NCBI RefSeq assembly: GCF_034190915.1
Contig: NW_026947488.1
Coordinates: 5,094,501-5,158,500, forward strand
Reading direction: 5' to 3'
From: Cavia porcellus
Lineage: Eukaryota > Chordata > Mammalia > Rodentia > Caviidae
DNA: 64,000 nt
Under the pieces are notes generated by a model. It was given only the letters and a program-made list of their open reading frames with translations. It had not been told where the DNA came from and did no database searches. Of this stretch, positions 46,621-57,761 are shown one piece after another. The translations under genes and the position numbers were made by a program. The first letter of the stretch is position 1. Every line of letters starts with the position of its first letter.

Positions 46621-49530
46621 TTCCTCCCATCGAAGATTCCACATCCATCCTTACCTCACGGGCTATGGGAAGACGGGCACTGGCTGTATTTGGTCTTTGC
46701 ACCATAATTGCCATGATTTGTCCACCCTGCTCGAGAGTCTCGGAGCAGATTTCTCCCTGGATTTCTGTATATTGGCTCTAAAATACATCAGTAAGAAACC
46801 AGGAGCAAGAATCTAATCTGTGTCCATTTTGTGCCCACAAAATAATTCGGAATGAGCCAGTGTGTCCTGGGGCTGCATTTATCCAGAAGGGGCATCAGTC
46901 AGGAGAAGCCTCTGACTGCTCTGAAAATTGAAACCCTGGAGACCATGTCGGAAAGCCAGGTCATAAACACCCTGCTCGAATTGGAAGAATGGGCCATCGT
47001 GTTTCACCTCAGGTAGCTGCAAATGCTCGGAGAGAGACGCATGATATCTTCCATTTGAAGACTGCTCTCAGACAGCAGCGTCTGGAGCGAACAGGAAATT
47101 GAAACAAGTGAAATGGACATCAGAAATCTTTGATGTGAAAAAAAATTGCTTGCCAGTTTGATGTACTGCATTTGAGCCTCCACTGAGAACAATAAAGGGA
47201 GAGTTTCATTTCTTCTTTGTTTACCAGGGCGAGAGAAGAGGGCGCCTTCCTGTCTGGGTTGGAAGATATTTTCCTACGTCTATGTCTGAGCTGAGGCTGA
47301 GAGGAAACCGAGGTGAAGTCAGGCAACAGCCAGCAGCTGACACCCCCAGCCCAGCCCCGTCGGACCCCGCCACCCAGGGTAATGACCGGGGAGCTGCCGA
47401 CAGACAAGCCGGTCTGGACACTTAGTAGGGTTTTTAGCAAGCCTGTGTCGGTTGATCCATCTAGAGAGCTTACTGAATATTTCACTTGGATCAATATCTG
47501 GCATCACACTGGGACCAAAAATCAATTGCCAGTCTTTGAAACAGCAGTCTTTCGGTAAAAATATCTTGACTCTCAGAGTTTTGATGTTCCCAATCATTTG
47601 CCTCTTTATTTGTAGCGGATGTCAGTAATAATTTCAGGAACTCATCAGGATCCTGAACCTGCCTATCTCAGTAACGGAAAGGAAATTACATTGAGCATTT
47701 TAACATTTTTAAAATAAAAGACAGAAGTCACACACCCCTTTGGAACTGTTCAACATGGAAATAAAAATGTCTCCTAAGATTATTCTCTTTCTTGGGGAAT
47801 ATAACCAACAGATAGTAAAGAGTCCAGGTTTGAAGGGTGCAGCTACAAAAACCTATCAGTTAGCTTCATTCCTGAATTAGGGGCAAGACACAGGTAGCTG
47901 TTTTTACTACCTCCAGCATAAACAGTATGATAAGCCACTTGACATATTCTAATTCATTCAGAAACACTCCGTGCACTCTATCACTTCGTTCATTATTAAT
48001 CACTATTTTCTTCTACATGCTAATCGTAGGGATTAGATTCTGAAACTTTTGCTTGATAACTCTAGCATCTGGGTAATCTATTCTTTTGTTGACTTTTTGG
48101 TCTTCTTGATTATCAGTCATGTTTTTTTTCTTATGATGGATAGTTGTTGCCTGAGTATTTTTTTTTTAATTTTATACCAGACATTGTGGATAATGTATTG
48201 CGGAGCTTCTGGAATATATTATCTTCTTCTAAAACATGTTTTTAAAAATTATTTCTGATTAATATTTTATAATCATGAAATGTAACTCTGTCACACAGGC
48301 AGGGTGCTTTTTATTTATTCTGAGCCAAACTGACATTTTAAGCAACTTGAAAAGCTGAAAATTTTTCATCTAATACATAGGCTTAGTTGTTCAGAATAAC
48401 ATGAAAAGGATGTACGGTTGTTCTTAAGACTATTTCATTTTTAGACCATTCTAAATCATTGCAACCCCAAATTGCTTCAATCCAATAGCTGCCTATTTTC
48501 ATAAGTGTGCTCTTTGCTTCTGAATCACTTTAGAAGAAAGGGGGCAACGCCTGTCTTTTCTACAGTGTGACAAAGAAAGTAGCTTACCCCCGTGAAATCA
48601 TGAGCCTTCGCTTGAAGATACAATTATCTTTCACATCTTGTTATCCCATTATAAATTAACTTAGCGATAATTAGGGAACTGGAGTCAGAACTTCCAGTTA
48701 TGCAGTCAGATTCTTTAGCTGTCTTGTATCCACGTAATTTTCTTTAAATTCTTTAATGCAACCTGAAGTATTTTATTTTTCATCCTCCTATCACTGAGGA
48801 ATCCTGGCTTAGGCTTCCTTACGTACTAATGCCAGTCTTCTGTAGATGGAACTGGATTCCATGCAACAATTTGCATTGATACAAATGCTCAGAACTGTAG
48901 CACACAGCACAAAGTGACACTGCTAACTGCCCTTCATCTGCAACTCACTTATAACATTAGGTACAGGAGGGAAAGTAACTGATGGAAAAATGTTTGCTTT
49001 CTGTATCCCTTTGTGTACGGATGCTTGATCATCGCTGACGCTTTGTTATATGAATGAAATGTACATGAAATGAACCAGGAAAAATCAAAATGTGCTTCAG
49101 TAAAACCTCCATTTCCATCTTCACATTTTATGGCCACAGTTTGATAATATACAAAAACTAACAACACCAAGTAAAACTAACCCATTTTATTAATAAACTG
49201 CTAGGTTACTTAAGAAAAATAGAATCTCTAACCTCTTGCTATTCTACCATTTCTAAAAATTAGAGCTAATTTTAAAAAGTGTTGTTTTAGAAGACTAAAA
49301 CTTAAAACTGTACTTTAAAAAGCTATGTATTTAAGTATTGGCCTTGCATGGTTTTTATAAATAGAACATGTTTATCCAGCAGGTAAGTTCTATTTTTACG
49401 CTTATTATCACTAGGACGTGAATTCCTAAAATAAAGTAGAATTCCCGTGGGTGATTGTTTTTTATGTTACAGGATTGATTTTTGCACTTAAAACTACAGA
49501 TGTGCTCGGACTGATTATTTAGTATTTATT
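46621..49530. other. Long unique stretch, nothing recognised
   Basis: About 2.9 kb. 47230-47480 is GC-rich with overlapping short frames; 47950-49500 is AT-rich. No exon or repeat could be supported. Confidence 0.4.
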
Positions 49531-49546
49531 AAATGTCAACCATGTG

Positions 49547-49641
49547 GGGCTGAGGATTTAGCTCAGCGGCATAAGCGCCTGCCTTGAGTTCGATCCCCGG
49601 TACCGATAAAAAGGAAAAAGACCAAAAAAAAAAAAAAAAAA
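49547..49641 (+). mobile_element. ID-like SINE lacking half of its anticodon arm
   Basis: Otherwise like the young copies, but 16 bases (tgcaagcaggcagtcg) are missing between 'gcgcctgcct' and 'tgagttcgatcc'. Perfect TSD aaatgtcaaccatgtg at 49531-49546 and 49642-49657. The A tail is 22 long. Confidence 0.96.
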
Positions 49642-49657
49642 AAATGTCAACCATGTG

Positions 49658-50240
49658 TCCAACTTGGGGTCTGTTCAAAGATTATTTCTGTGATGAACAA
49701 TCTGTATAGACTCATTCACTAAAGAATTCAACACTTCGCATCTAGAATCCACCAACAAAAACGCCCTTGTGGGGAGGCGAGGGGAGGATATTTGGAGTTG
49801 GTATTTTCTAGCGTCCATGAAGAGAAGAAAATTAAATTAATTAAGGCGGGTGCTGACTGAGGCAGCTCAAAGCTGGAAGTCTGGGCTTATCTGAGTAAAC
49901 AGCCTGGCTCTTCAAGCAAACACGAGGCAGGTGCAGCTCCGGTTTTCTTTGGGATCCACACGGACAGCGTCCACGTGAATGAGCCATGGTCCGCACCCTG
50001 GGGTGCACGATCCGCGGTTATTTCCAGAACGGTCCATCCTAGGGCCACACTGGTGACCTTCGCAAGGCCAGCACACCTGCAGCTGGGGAAGGCGCCAGGG
50101 CTCTGGGGTCCCTGATCCGCTTGGCTGTAGCTCTTGTGCAGAGCATGGTAAGCTCACCCCACTATTTTGATGACTCCCTAAATACTTGGAGCACACTGGC
50201 GTCTATTTTGAGTCACAACTTCTGCTCCCCTCGAGGTTTT
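49658..50240. other. No recognised feature
   Basis: Sequence rises in GC toward the right. A 235-codon frame starting at 50121 extends to 50828; see findings. Confidence 0.35.
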
Positions 50241-50810
50241 TTCTTTGATGCAGCCACGGAACCCGCGTTATCCCCCGCAGGACCATTCCGATTCACAGAG
50301 GGGCGTCACTGTGTTAAAGCCTGGCTCCGGGTGGACGTGGGGACTCCTGATCTGCGCGTGTCTCCCCATTATCGCCTCCCCCACCTTCTCCCTCAGATCT
50401 TGAGGGGCCACGCCCACGCCCACGCGGGTCCTTGCTGGGTCTCGCACGCAGCCTTGTGCCCTTCTGTGTCTGCAGAGGTCAGATCTGCAGAGCCGACGCA
50501 GGAGGCCGCGGAGAAAGAAAACAGAAGCCCGTCAGCAGGCAGTTCTCCAAATAAACCACTGAGGGACGGAGGAGAAAGCTCTGCGATGCTGAGATGCCGC
50601 TGGGCCTCGGAGGCTGCGGCTGGCAGTCAGGGAGGCCGGGAGAGGAGCGCGTCCGTGTGTGTTCCATGTGGGAGGCCACCAAGGCCAGCCACGCACAGCA
50701 CAGGGGCAGGGCAGGTCCTCCTCCTCCGCCGGTTCTTGGACATCTCCTTTGCTTCCAGCGCTGACAGCGGACTCCCCTCCAGTGGGGTTATCTGGGTTGC
50801 TTTGCTCATC
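50240..50810. promoter_or_regulatory. CpG-rich block, candidate CpG island
   Basis: CpG dinucleotides are dense here (for example in 'cacgcccacgcccacgcggg', 'gaggccgcggag', 'gagaggagcgcgtccgtg'), in contrast to the CpG-poor surroundings. No TATA box, recognised first exon or known gene is seen. It may be a promoter of an unrecognised transcript or just GC-rich unique DNA. Confidence 0.35.
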
Positions 50811-51246
50811 GTGCTGGAAGGCAGCTAAAGCCACACGCACCACTCTGGCCGCGCAGGCTGGCAGTTTTGCGTGTCTATGCCATCGCTCTAAAGTCATTTT
50901 GCTCCATTGGGCCATTTGGGGGTGGGGACGGGGGCTCCTGACCTTGGGAGCCCTGAAAACAGGTCAGCCCGGGAACCCCATCTAGAGACAGACTTTGCTG
51001 CTCTGCTGCTGATGCTAACGCCTCGTGGCTGCGCAGGTAACACGGCAGTATCTTCTGAAAAATAATCCCGTCGTAATTGCACCAAATAATCCTCACGGCA
51101 GACACCAAAACTGTTTTCCCCACTTCCAACCACACGTTTTAAATGTCCTCTGACCACGCTTGGGTGAAGGTTAAGCAGTTGTGACCATCCCGAGTGGGCA
51201 TTCAAAATGCTCTTTTTCTTCCAAATAGGAAGGAGACCTAAACGCT

Positions 51247-51266
51247 GGGGGAGGGGAGGGGAGGGG
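51247..51266 (+). other. G-quadruplex-type motif
   Basis: ggggg-a-gggg-a-gggg-a-gggg, with four G runs of at least four separated by single A's. Confidence 0.85.
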
Positions 51267-51639
51267 ACGGCAGCCAGGAGGGTGCCAAGGGGCGCTCCGG
51301 TGTCTCATGCACGGCCACCCCTCACGATGCCGGTCATCATTCTGGAGCGCAGGTATGTACTAACAGGCCAGTTCTTAAAAGAATTTCAACACAATCACCT
51401 GCTTTTCTCTCTGCACAGCAGCATTTCTTTCTGGCTGCTGTTTTTTGGGCGTTTTTTGAGGGTTTTTGGATGGTGGGGTGCTGCTAGCTCAATATTTTCA
51501 GATCATTAAAGGGATTTTAAAAGCTCACTCCAGATTCCTCCTGCCATAATAAAAATGTTTGCATTTCACTGTTCTGTCTGAATCTGGACAGATAATTGTA
51601 GTGGTGAAATACGTGCTGTTTTTATTCTGGTTTTGTTCC

Positions 51640-51830
51640 CCGTGTACATTATAGCACATATTTTTCTGTGTCTTTCCTGATCCGCATAATTTTCCATTTT
51701 AAACACTGCAAGCTCTTTCCACAGAATGATTACAATACTATTGGCTTAACCACTCTTCATCTACTGGGCATTTAGGTGGCTTTGGATGGTTCATTAAAAC
51801 AAATTACCCTCCTGTAAACATTTATGCAAG
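51640..51830 (-). mobile_element. Possible old L1/HAL1 fragment
   Basis: 'ccactcttcatctactgggc' and 'atttaggtggctttggatgg' resemble the reverse-strand late ORF2 of ancient LINEs. Strongly diverged. Confidence 0.35.
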
Positions 51831-52299
51831 CATTCATCCATCCATCCAAGGGAGGCAATGTTAATTTGAGCCTGTTTTCCTATAGAAAGCACACAAAAAA
51901 GGAATACAAATGTGGACCCTGAGTGACCTCTGAATCGCCATGATAACACCAACTAATTACAACGCATTTGTGGTTTGTGGAGGCCCGAGGCATGGCTGGC
52001 CTAGGACAAGCCCATCCCTGGCCTCCGTGCTCCAGGTACAAAGTGCATGGCTGGCTAGGTTTGTCTTTCATTCCAGAATGGCCAGCCCCTAGGCCAGGGC
52101 TGGTACCTCCTGGATCCCAGAGGTAGCATGAATGAAAGAACTCACACAAATGGACACAGCGTCTGGCTTAGTTATCCCAGGAAGCCTGGAGCCAGGTAGT
52201 ATTATCCTGCCTTAGGGAAGTGAAAGCTGAAGCCCTTGGACAAAGGAATAATCTACTGTGGAAACGCAGGGCTGTCCAGCCCGCATCCGTGCCACTGCA

Positions 52300-52410
52300 T
52301 CTGCCCCTCAGCGAGCTCTCTGAGGTAGGCGTGGTAATCCCAGCCCTGCCAATGAGGAAACCATGCATCAGGGAGAAGTGAAACAATTTCCCCCCAAAGC
52401 ACCCAGCTTC
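52300..52410 (-). mobile_element. MIR fragment
   Basis: 'ctgaggtaggcgtggtaatc' followed by 'ccaatgaggaaaccatgcat' and 'agtgaaacaatttccc' is the MIR core in reverse. Confidence 0.65.
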
Positions 52411-52599
52411 ACAATATTCTACCTAGAATTTATAGCTCAAAATTTCTTGTTCCTAGATTATATAATGCAAGATGTAATGAACAGATACTCTGAAGAAGAA
52501 AAGACACTAAGAAACCTAGTGCTAATTCTGTAGAATTATGATATAAAATCTAGTAATACTATTATTCACGATCAGAGTGATGTTAGTCTAGTCTCTTAA

Positions 52600-53533
52600 A
52601 TTCAATTTCAGCATATGTAAAGATAAGAACAGCTACTACAAAAAGAATGAGAGACACTATGGTAGTGTCTTAGTTACTTTTTACTCGTCGCTGAGACAAA
52701 ATACCTGAAGTCCAAAGTTGGGAAAAGAAAGGTTTATTTCTTACAGTTTTTGGAGGTTTCAGTCCACACTCAGTTGGCTCCAAGGCAGGCGGGCATGGCT
52801 GAGCCGCAGTTCATGGTGGCTGCAAACAGCCAGCAGGAACCAGCAAAGAGCAAGACACACCTTCTTCCTGCCATCACATCACATCCTGGCTCCACCCCTA
52901 CGTGGGTGGAGCACTGACACCATCAATCCAAGCAGGAGACAGTGAACCAATCACAGATGCACAATGCAAACTCATGAGGCCTGGGGGACACAGACATAAA
53001 CCATGACAGGTAGTTATTATTGTCTTCCCCAATGTCAGATCTTGAAGACCTAAAAAGCCTTCATCATCCTGTAATCATTTGATTGGTTCTATAATATGCA
53101 GTATGTATTTAATGTGCGTGAAGATGGGGACAACTATTTGGAAGAAACTAGAGACAATTAGATAAACAGTAAAGATCTCCAGTGGACTTGCTTTGAAATC
53201 TGTATTTCTTTAAATTTTTTTTAACTGTTTTGTTCTGTTTTGATATGTTTAATCTTACCCTCTTTAAGATAAAAAACAAATGTATAGGACTGATAACCAT
53301 ATTACTAAGTTTTTGTTAGGTCATTGAGCAGAACTGTTGGCAGTGTCACTATTTGAATGTCACTTTACATACTTTAATTTTGTAACCTGAACAACTATTT
53401 CTAAGATAACAATATGTAACTTATCAACTGGTGATTTCTTACTGTTTATTTTTCTGTAATTCTGTATTATTTCTACCCTTTTTTATCTCCATGTATTTTT
53501 TTTTTTTGTTTCTTTCTCTTTAAATTAAAAAAA
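52600..53533 (+). mobile_element. L1 3'UTR copy split by a MaLR LTR
   Basis: 'gagacactatggtag' before the LTR and 'ttattattgtcttcc' after it join into the L1 3'UTR repeat. The right part continues through 'aagtttttgttaggtcattg', 'gcagaactgttggcagtgtc' and 'tgatttcttactgtttattt' to an A run at about 53533. The left limit is approximate. Confidence 0.75.
52666..53008 (-). mobile_element. MaLR-type solo LTR with perfect 5-bp TSD
   Basis: Read on the minus strand it starts TGTCATGGTTTATG and ends AGTAACTAAGACA. ggtag flanks it on both sides (52661-52665, 53009-53013), the 5-bp duplication usual for ERVL-type elements. It lies inside an L1 3'UTR copy and is related to the partial LTR at 38904-39078. 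Confidence 0.85.
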
Positions 53534-53790
53534 AAAGCTTAAAAAAATTTCATGTTCCCTTCCATCTCCTCTGCTTTTCCTCAAACATGAGACTAGGGGA
53601 TAAAAGGCAAAAATGTCTTTATTATTCTGTTTTTATGTTGCCTACATGTGTTTCTTTTGTTTCTGTTCCACAGAAAATTTCCTCGGCCATACACACCACA
53701 GCCTGCTAGGAATTGGTATCTCCTTAAGGGCACATTTTTCTCATGTAAACAGTTTTAATGGTGCCTTGAGTTATGATACTTAGCGTTCAT

Positions 53791-54327
53791 TTTTTGTTTG
53801 TTTGTTTCGGATTTTTGAGACAGAGTCTCACTCAACATGTAGTTCAGGATGACCTTGAACTCCCTATGTGGCCCTGGCTGGCCTTGAATTCACAGTGATT
53901 CCTGCCTCAGCCTCTTGAGTGCTGGAGATTATAGTTGCTAGGATTATTTCCAAAATTTGAAAAATATTTCCAAAAGATGAGAAGTATAAAATAAAAAGCG
54001 GCCTTTATTCTGAGAACACGGAGAGAGATGACCAGAACCCCCACCACTGGCGTCCGGAGATCTTTCCAGCAGACACGTGGCGTGGGGGCATGTAAATAGC
54101 CTCAGTTTGGGGTGGAACCTAAGGCGGGCATTAGGGATGTACTGGTAGCCCATTGGTCCTAGGTTTGGCACCATATGTAAATTTCCAGGGGCAGGAAGAT
54201 GGCGGCACAGGTAACTTCCTAGGGGCAGGGGAGATAGGGGCTTCCTGCTTCCGGTTGTGGCTTTCCTGGCTACAGTGTCCTGTCTGGGCCAAAACCCTTT
54301 CAATAGTTATGTGCCACCACACCTGTC
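53791..54327 (-). mobile_element. B1 SINE interrupted by a solo LTR
   Basis: 'ttttgagacagagtctcact' to 'gagattatagt' (to 53935) is most of a reversed B1. The missing start of the B1 ('tatgtgccaccacacctg') lies at 54308-54325. The 367 bp between them is an LTR. Confidence 0.8.
53936..54302 (-). mobile_element. Solo endogenous retroviral LTR inside B1
   Basis: On the minus strand it starts TGAAAGGGTTTTGG and ends CCTAGCA, flanked by atagt on both sides (53931-53935, 54303-54307). On the minus strand a CCAAT box (ACCAATGGGCT) precedes an AATAAA signal (complement of tttatt at about 54004-54009), giving a U3-R-U5-like order. A perfect YY1-type motif aagatggcggc lies at 54196-54206 (plus strand). 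No internal gene remains. I cannot name the family. Confidence 0.75.
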
Positions 54328-54329
54328 TT

Positions 54330-54435
54330 TCACTTTTCTTTCTTTCTTCTTTGTTTTGGATTGGAGATTGAACTTGTGACCTTCTGTTTGTCACCAGGCA
54401 GGCACTGTGCCATTGAGCTATATCCCCAGCAGCCC
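54330..54435 (-). mobile_element. ID-like SINE, reverse orientation
   Basis: 'gagattgaacttgtgacctt' and 'gagctatatccccagc' are the reversed B box and A box regions; the tail is TTTCTTTC-rich on the plus strand. It abuts the B1 start at 54327. Confidence 0.75.
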
Positions 54436-54594
54436 AGCATTTCTTTAACTAATCTGGAAACCCACAACTTTTCATGTTTATTTTTGGTTTTAAATAAATT
54501 GTGCCATCATGACTTTGGTTTTTGTTTATTGCTTCACACATTTTTCATAAATCATTTTTCAATAGTGCTCATTTTCAACTTATAAAAGTCATCT

Positions 54595-55250
54595 ACAATC
54601 ATCACTATGATACTATCTAGCCATTAAAAAGGATAAATCCGGTCATTGGCAGCAACATGGCTAAAGAATAATACGTCAAGTGAAATCAGCCAGCGCAGAA
54701 AATCTAATATTTCATGATCTCATATATGGAATGCAAAAAAAGTTGACCTCATGAAAATTGAGAGTAGAATCAGGTTTACCAGAGGCTGAAGAGAGTATTT
54801 TAGACACAGGAATGGAGAAAAGTTGATTAACAGGTGCTAAATTACTGTAAGATCAGAGCAAGAACCTCCGGCATGCACTGCACCAGAGGGGACTCTCCTT
54901 AACGACAATGCGCTGTACATTTCAAAATACTGGAAGAAAAGATTTTGGAAGTTTTCATCACAAAGAAATGAAAACACTTCATGAGGCAGTTATGTTTAAC
55001 CTCATTTACATACTACATGATGTGACATATATGGAAACATCACATGCTACTCCATGTGTCAGAGAGACCATGTGTCACTACAGAAACAGGAAGTCCACCA
55101 CTAGACACATCCACAACTGTGCTAAGCCAAACAGCTGGACATTTATTTCTTACTTAAACTGACACAACAGTGAACTATCACACTGCATTAATACGTATAA
55201 TTCTTATGTTTTTATGTATCCATTAAATTCTATTTTAAAAATTAAATACT
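54595..55250 (+). mobile_element. Ancient L1M LINE 3' end
   Basis: 'tagccattaaaaaggataaa', 'gcagcaacatggctaaagaa', 'atctcatatatggaatgc' and 'ggtttaccagaggctgaaga' are late ORF2 and 3'UTR blocks of old L1M; the end near 55250 is A/T-rich. Confidence 0.7.
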
Positions 55251-55274
55251 AAAAAATAATATCTTTTTACTTTT

Positions 55275-55456
55275 CACAGGTCTTTTTTTGTTTGATTGAT
55301 CTGGTTTGATTCTTTGAGGTAAAGTCTCACTTTGTAATACAGTCTGTCCTTAAACCCACCATGTAGCCCAGGCTGGTCTTGAGCTCATGGCAATCCTCCT
55401 GCCTCAGCTTCCTGAGTGCTGGGATTACAGGCATGTGCCACCATGCTGAGCTTCTG
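55275..55456 (-). mobile_element. B1 SINE, reverse
   Basis: 'atgtagcccaggctggtctt' , 'aatcctcctgcctcagcttc' and 'gggattacaggcatgtgcca' are reversed B1. ttttactttt flanks it (55265-55274, 55457-55466). Confidence 0.88.
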
Positions 55457-55466
55457 TTTTACTTTT

Positions 55467-56117
55467 TTAATGGTTAAAAAGAGGTGGTTCTTATATTTCT
55501 TCAATCCTCAGAAATTCTGGTTATAATCAAACATTTTAGATTGAATGTACTAATTCATCTGGAGTTCAAGATAGGCTAGAGCATGGATCTAAAGTATATT
55601 TCCCAATTTCCTTGCCATGGTAGGGCTACTAAAAAGTCCACGCACACAGGGGCTACAGCACACACAGGGATGACAACACGGTGTGTGAGCCCCTCACCTC
55701 CTGCTAGAAATTTATACATCACCTGGATTGCACCCTCTACAGCATATTAAATCACCTCTCCTTTCATTACGTCTTTATGACTCTTTCTCCTAGGTTTAAA
55801 TTTTACACAACATCTACCTACCTTGGGTTTTTCTATTTGCTGATTTTTTCTTCTGTTGATCCATTTTCCTACTCTTCTTGTGTCATCTATTTTTGTAGAT
55901 TTATAAACTAATTCTATTTCTGGTATGATAGGTTCAAGTATTTTGGCACCTGAAGATTATACCATTTGGCAGGGGTTCTCAGAAAGAAGATATATTGACT
56001 TATAGAAAAGTCATGAAAACAAATGACCAAGCAAGTCAGGCTGGGGTTCCTAACAGGCCCCGGGAGGCTCTGCAGAGGGAGGGTCAGGACCCCAAGGCTC
56101 ATTCACTCCTGGTGACA
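55467..56117. other. No recognised feature
   Basis: Nothing assignable. Confidence 0.4.
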
Positions 56118-56209
56118 CCACACTGTGGTTATCAGACAGCCCCTTCTAAAAGTGGCTTTAACCCCACACTGTGGTTATCAGACAGCTTCTTCTAAAAGTG
56201 GCTTGCCAC
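56118..56209 (+). repeat. 46-bp tandem duplication
   Basis: The unit starting ccacactgtggttatcagac occurs at 56118-56163 and 56164-56209, differing at two central bases and in the last few bases. Confidence 0.95.
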
Positions 56210-56428
56210 ATAAACATGAGCACGTTCTGGGTTTCTTGCCTCTCCTTCTGGAATTGGATTCCAAGTTCTTCTCATCTCAAACAAAGAATTGAACAAAAGG
56301 AGCAAAAGACAGTGGCAAAGTTTTTTTTTTTTTTTTTTTTGGCAAAGTTTATTTTTAAAATAACGGTGAAGAATGAGGGAGAAACTGGTTCTGCAGAGCA
56401 AGCATAGGCAGAAGAAAAGAGGAAAGAG

Positions 56429-56507
56429 TGGGCTGGGGATTTAGCTCAGTGGCATAGGTGCCTGCCTGGCAAGAGCCAGGTCGTGAGTTTGATCCCGGGT
56501 ACCAAAA
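56429..56507 (+). mobile_element. ID-like SINE with 13/14 TSD
   Basis: ggctggggatttagctcag, gagtttgatccc and ggtacc are present. Flanks aaaagaggaaagag (56415-56428) and aaaagaggaaaaag (56508-56521). Confidence 0.93.
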
Positions 56508-56521
56508 AAAAGAGGAAAAAG

Positions 56522-56934
56522 CAAGATAAAAGAATGCCCTGGAGAAAACAAGGCTGAGGAAGGCTGAGATAGTATTTGTATCTTTTTATACTGTACAAAT
56601 CTTGAGGAATCCTCTAGAACTTCTACATGCAGGTCCTGAGAGGTGCTGCTGGGGTCCTACATCTCAAGCTGACCTCAGGTCTACACCATCCTATTGAAAA
56701 ATCACGTGTGGGGCTTTGGGATCTATTCTGCCCTGTGTTCTGGGATTTTGTAATAACAGGTTATGCCTAATTCCCCAGCCAGCTTGACAGTCTCTAATCT
56801 CCTATGGTATTGTCACTGGCTAATGTCCACCTGTTTAATCATTTCTATCATTGTATGGCCATTTGTAAATGAATCCTATAATTATTAACCTTATGTTTCC
56901 TTGTTCTGATTAATGTCTTCTAGGAATTTTTAAT
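56522..56934. other. No recognised feature
   Basis: Nothing assignable. Confidence 0.4.
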
Positions 56935-57540
56935 TTTTTTTGTTTTAAAGAGAATTAAACCAAGCAAAACAACACAGAATAGATCCAATCAAAGCAAAAC
57001 AGTGTAAGTGATATAGGATTTCAAAATAAGGTAATAGGAAATCAATACTGGCTACCATAATGCCTCTTGTCTTCAAAATAGCTGCCCATACCATCAGACA
57101 CAGTAAAATCAAACAGAACAGAAGAGAACCAATAAAAACAAAACAATGAATGCATTACAGGACTTCAAAACAAGACACTAGTAAATCCAAAATGGCTACC
57201 ACGATATATCTTATTATCTTTGAAATAGCTGCCTATGCCATTGGATATAATAAAATCAAATAAGGCAAAACAGAATAAAACCAAACAAAACAATGAAAAT
57301 GACACAGGACTTCAAAACAAGACAATAGGGAATTGCTGGACATGGTGGCTCATGCCTGTAATCCCAGCACTCGGGAGGCTGAGGCAGGAGGATTGTTGCG
57401 AGTTCGAGACCAGCCTCGGCTGCAAAGTGAGCTCAAGGCCAGCCTGAACTGCACAGCGAGACCCTGACTCAAAAAGACAAAAAAAAAAAAAAAAAAGATA
57501 ATAGGGAATTAACAACGGCTACTGCCGTCCAGAAGGAGAT
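56935..57540 (-). mobile_element. L1 3'UTR copy, three repeat units
   Basis: The complement of the 3'UTR anchor (ggatttcaaaataag/ggacttcaaaacaag) appears at 57016, 57160 and 57307, spaced 144 and 147 bases. The third unit is split by the B1 at 57335-57494. Confidence 0.8.
57335..57494 (+). mobile_element. B1 SINE, forward, with 15/16 TSD
   Basis: 'gctggacatggtggctcatg', 'cctgtaatcccagcactcgg', 'gaggcaggaggattgttgcg' are the 7SL-derived B1 body, followed by an A tail. Flanks aagacaatagggaatt (57319-57334) and aagataatagggaatt (57495-57510). Best preserved B1 in the window. Confidence 0.97.
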
Positions 57541-57761
57541 CCCCCATAGATGCTACACTACATATTGCTAACCTCTAAAAAGATGATCAGGCTACTGGCC
57601 TTAGGCCTGCAAAGGCAGTGAAACACCAAACACTACAAGCATTAAGTGGTATTTTATTTCAGTAGCTATTATCTCCGCCTGTGTTTCTCCAGGTCAGCTG
57701 GTGGCTTACAGGGTAGGAGGGGCACACTGGCCCTTTTGACTCCCAGCCATATACCAGGAGA

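Noticed and set aside
50121..50828. 235-codon frame as a protein-coding gene
   Set aside because: High GC lowers stop frequency, other frames are open too, and no domain or conserved motif is visible. Kept only as part of a CpG-rich finding.
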